Shown: one piece after another, positions 18,100 through 19,381 of the stretch
Position numbering within the stretch: the first letter of the stretch is position 1
How the letters are laid out: each line of letters begins with the position of its first letter
Assembly: GCA_029555885.1 (NCBI GenBank)
Contig: JAKPQT010000234.1
Coordinates: 1-19,381, forward strand
DNA: 19,381 nt
Source of the DNA: Chloroflexota bacterium
GTDB taxonomy: Bacteria > Chloroflexota > Anaerolineae > CG2-30-64-16
Reading direction: 5' to 3'
Position numbers and translations under genes: made by a program
The notes under the pieces: model-generated
Told to the model about the DNA's origin: nothing
The model's input: the letters and a program-made list of their open reading frames with translations, nothing else
Database searches by the model: none

Positions 18100-19381
18100 A
18101 TGCCCGCAGACCTCTTCTACAAACCGTCCGATGGCTGGCCCGGCGACTTCATTCCATTCTTCTGGAATGGCGAATACCACCTGTTTTACCTCAAGGATTA
18201 CCGCAATCGCGCGCGCTCCGGTGAAGGCACGCCCTGGTTTCACCTGGGGACGCGCGATTTCCTGCACTTCACGGACTACGGCGAGGCCCTGCCGCGCGGC
18301 ACGGTGGAGGAGCAGGACCTCTATGTCTTCACGGGCAGCGTCATCGAGGCCGGGGGACAGTTTCACATCTTCTATACCGGGCACAACCCCCACCTGCGTG
18401 CGCGCGGACTGCCGGAGCAGGGCGTCATGCATGCGGTCAGCCGCGACCTCATCGCCTGGGAAAAGCAGCCCGCGGACACATTCTACGCGCCCCGCGAGAC
18501 CTTCGAGCCGCATGACTGGCGGGATCCGTTCGTGTTCTGGAATGCGGAGTCCGGCGAATACAACATGCTGCTGGCCGCGCGGCTGCCGGGCGGGCCATCC
18601 CGCCGGCGCGGCTGCACCGCATTGTGCACCTCAGAAGACCTCAGACATTGGCGGGTCGCCGCGCCGCTCTATGCGCCGCACCTCTATTATACTCACGAAT
18701 GCCCGGATCTGTTTCGGATGGGCGATTGGTGGTATCTCCTGTTCTCCGAGTTCAGCGACGCGACCGTGACGCGCTATCGCATGGCGCGCTCGCTGGCCGG
18801 CCCGTGGCTGACCCCGCCGGTGGACACCTTTGACGGCCGTGCCTTCTATGCGGCCAAGACAGCGTCCGATGGCGTTCACCGTTATCTGTTTGGCTGGAAC
18901 CCCACGCGCGAGGGCGAGACCGACGCCGGGGCCTGGCAGTGGGGCGGCGCACTGGTCGTACACGAAATCCGCCAGCAGGCCGACGGCACCCTGGTCGTGC
19001 AGGAGCCAGGCTCGCGGCAGGCGGGATTCGGCGATGCCGTGCCGGTCTCGCTCCATGCAGTCATCGGAAGCTGCGGGGCTGCTGGGGGGCGGACGACGCT
19101 GATTGCAAAGGACGGATATGCGCTCGCGTCGGCCGGTTTCCTTCCAGAAACCTGCCGCGTCACGGCCCGCCTATGCCCAAGCGCCGAAGCTGTAGCATTC
19201 GGCCTCATGCTGCGCGCAGACGCCGACTTTGAGGCGGGGTACTACATTCGGGCTGATCTCGCGCGCCAGCGGCTCGTCTGCGATGCGTGGCCGCGGCCCG
19301 GCGACCGGCCCTATGCGGCCGAGACCGAGCGACCGCTGGCCCTCTGCAGCGGGGAAGCCGTCGAGCTGACGGTCGTGCTGG
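18100..19381 (+). CDS. GH32/GH43-like five-bladed propeller glycosidase (3' end missing)
   Basis: At least 427 residues of a cytoplasmic (no signal peptide) glycosidase of the beta-fructosidase superfamily. The N-terminal motif is GWPGDFIPFFWNGEYHLFY with Asp16 as probable nucleophile, in place of the classical NDPNG. WRDPFVFW gives Asp142 (transition-state stabiliser) and HECPDLF gives Glu200 (acid/base). These match the D, RDP and EC(P) triad of GH32. From about residue 300 a second beta-rich domain begins (FGLMLRADADFEAGYYIRAD), like the GH32 C-terminal sandwich. The substrate cannot be assigned; the altered first motif argues against a plain invertase. CGGAG at 18088-18092 lies seven bases before ATG 18100. 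The frame is open to the right edge. Confidence 0.85.
   Translation, partial: MPADLFYKPSDGWPGDFIPFFWNGEYHLFYLKDYRNRARSGEGTPWFHLGTRDFLHFTDYGEALPRGTVEEQDLYVFTGSVIEAGGQFHIFYTGHNPHLRARGLPEQGVMHAVSRDLIAWEKQPADTFYAPRETFEPHDWRDPFVFWNAESGEYNMLLAARLPGGPSRRRGCTALCTSEDLRHWRVAAPLYAPHLYYTHECPDLFRMGDWWYLLFSEFSDATVTRYRMARSLAGPWLTPPVDTFDGRAFYAAKTASDGVHRYLFGWNPTREGETDAGAWQWGGALVVHEIRQQADGTLVVQEPGSRQAGFGDAVPVSLHAVIGSCGAAGGRTTLIAKDGYALASAGFLPETCRVTARLCPSAEAVAFGLMLRADADFEAGYYIRADLARQRLVCDAWPRPGDRPYAAETERPLALCSGEAVELTVVL

Noticed and set aside
17893..18513. - strand frame opposite the start of the glycosidase gene
   Set aside because: It overlaps the glycosidase catalytic motifs in antisense and shows no recognisable protein features.

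Overview
The window is GC-rich bacterial chromosome carrying nine protein genes, two of them cut by the window edges. I infer a member of the phylum Chloroflexota, probably from the Anaerolineae/Caldilineae side. The reasons are the Thr/Pro-rich surface linkers, a FAS1 lipoprotein with a Pro/Ala linker, a LysM-M23 protein held by a single membrane anchor, a LexA-type box of the GAAC-N4-GTTC kind, and short perfect palindromes scattered between genes. No rRNA, tRNA, CRISPR array, phage gene or transposase is visible. This is mostly core genome, and I see no convincing new multi-gene system.

Left part (1-4823, + strand): a larE-larB-larC operon, with larE cut at its 5' end. It makes the nickel-pincer nucleotide cofactor of LarA-type racemases and epimerases. 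A block of four short palindromes starts inside the larC stop codon and precedes a membrane-bound NarL-type histidine kinase that has no adjacent response regulator. A hairpin terminator follows the kinase.

Middle (4824-10050, - strand): uvrB followed 31 nt later by a type IIA topoisomerase A subunit (gyrA-like). The topoisomerase lacks the canonical GyrA-box in blade 1, has Val at the usual quinolone-contact Ser, and ends in a repetitive Lys/Ala/Thr tail like histone H1. A good sigma70-type promoter and a perfect CGAAC-N4-GTTCG palindrome lie upstream of uvrB, which suggests SOS control that could reach the topoisomerase.

Right part: a FAS1-domain lipoprotein with spaced TGTA repeats upstream; rho, read from a strong promoter through a leader of about 410 nt that is richer in C than G; a LysM/M23 cell-wall endopeptidase; and, convergent with it across a 17-bp bidirectional terminator, a very large class A penicillin-binding protein. 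The last two genes form a wall-building and wall-cutting neighbourhood. Divergent from the PBP gene is a GH32/GH43-like glycosidase gene, cut by the right edge.

The points most worth following are the palindrome family (2553-2672, 12733-12783 and one inside the PBP coding region at 17629-17665), the topoisomerase architecture, the possible SOS link of uvrB and the topoisomerase, and the long rho leader.
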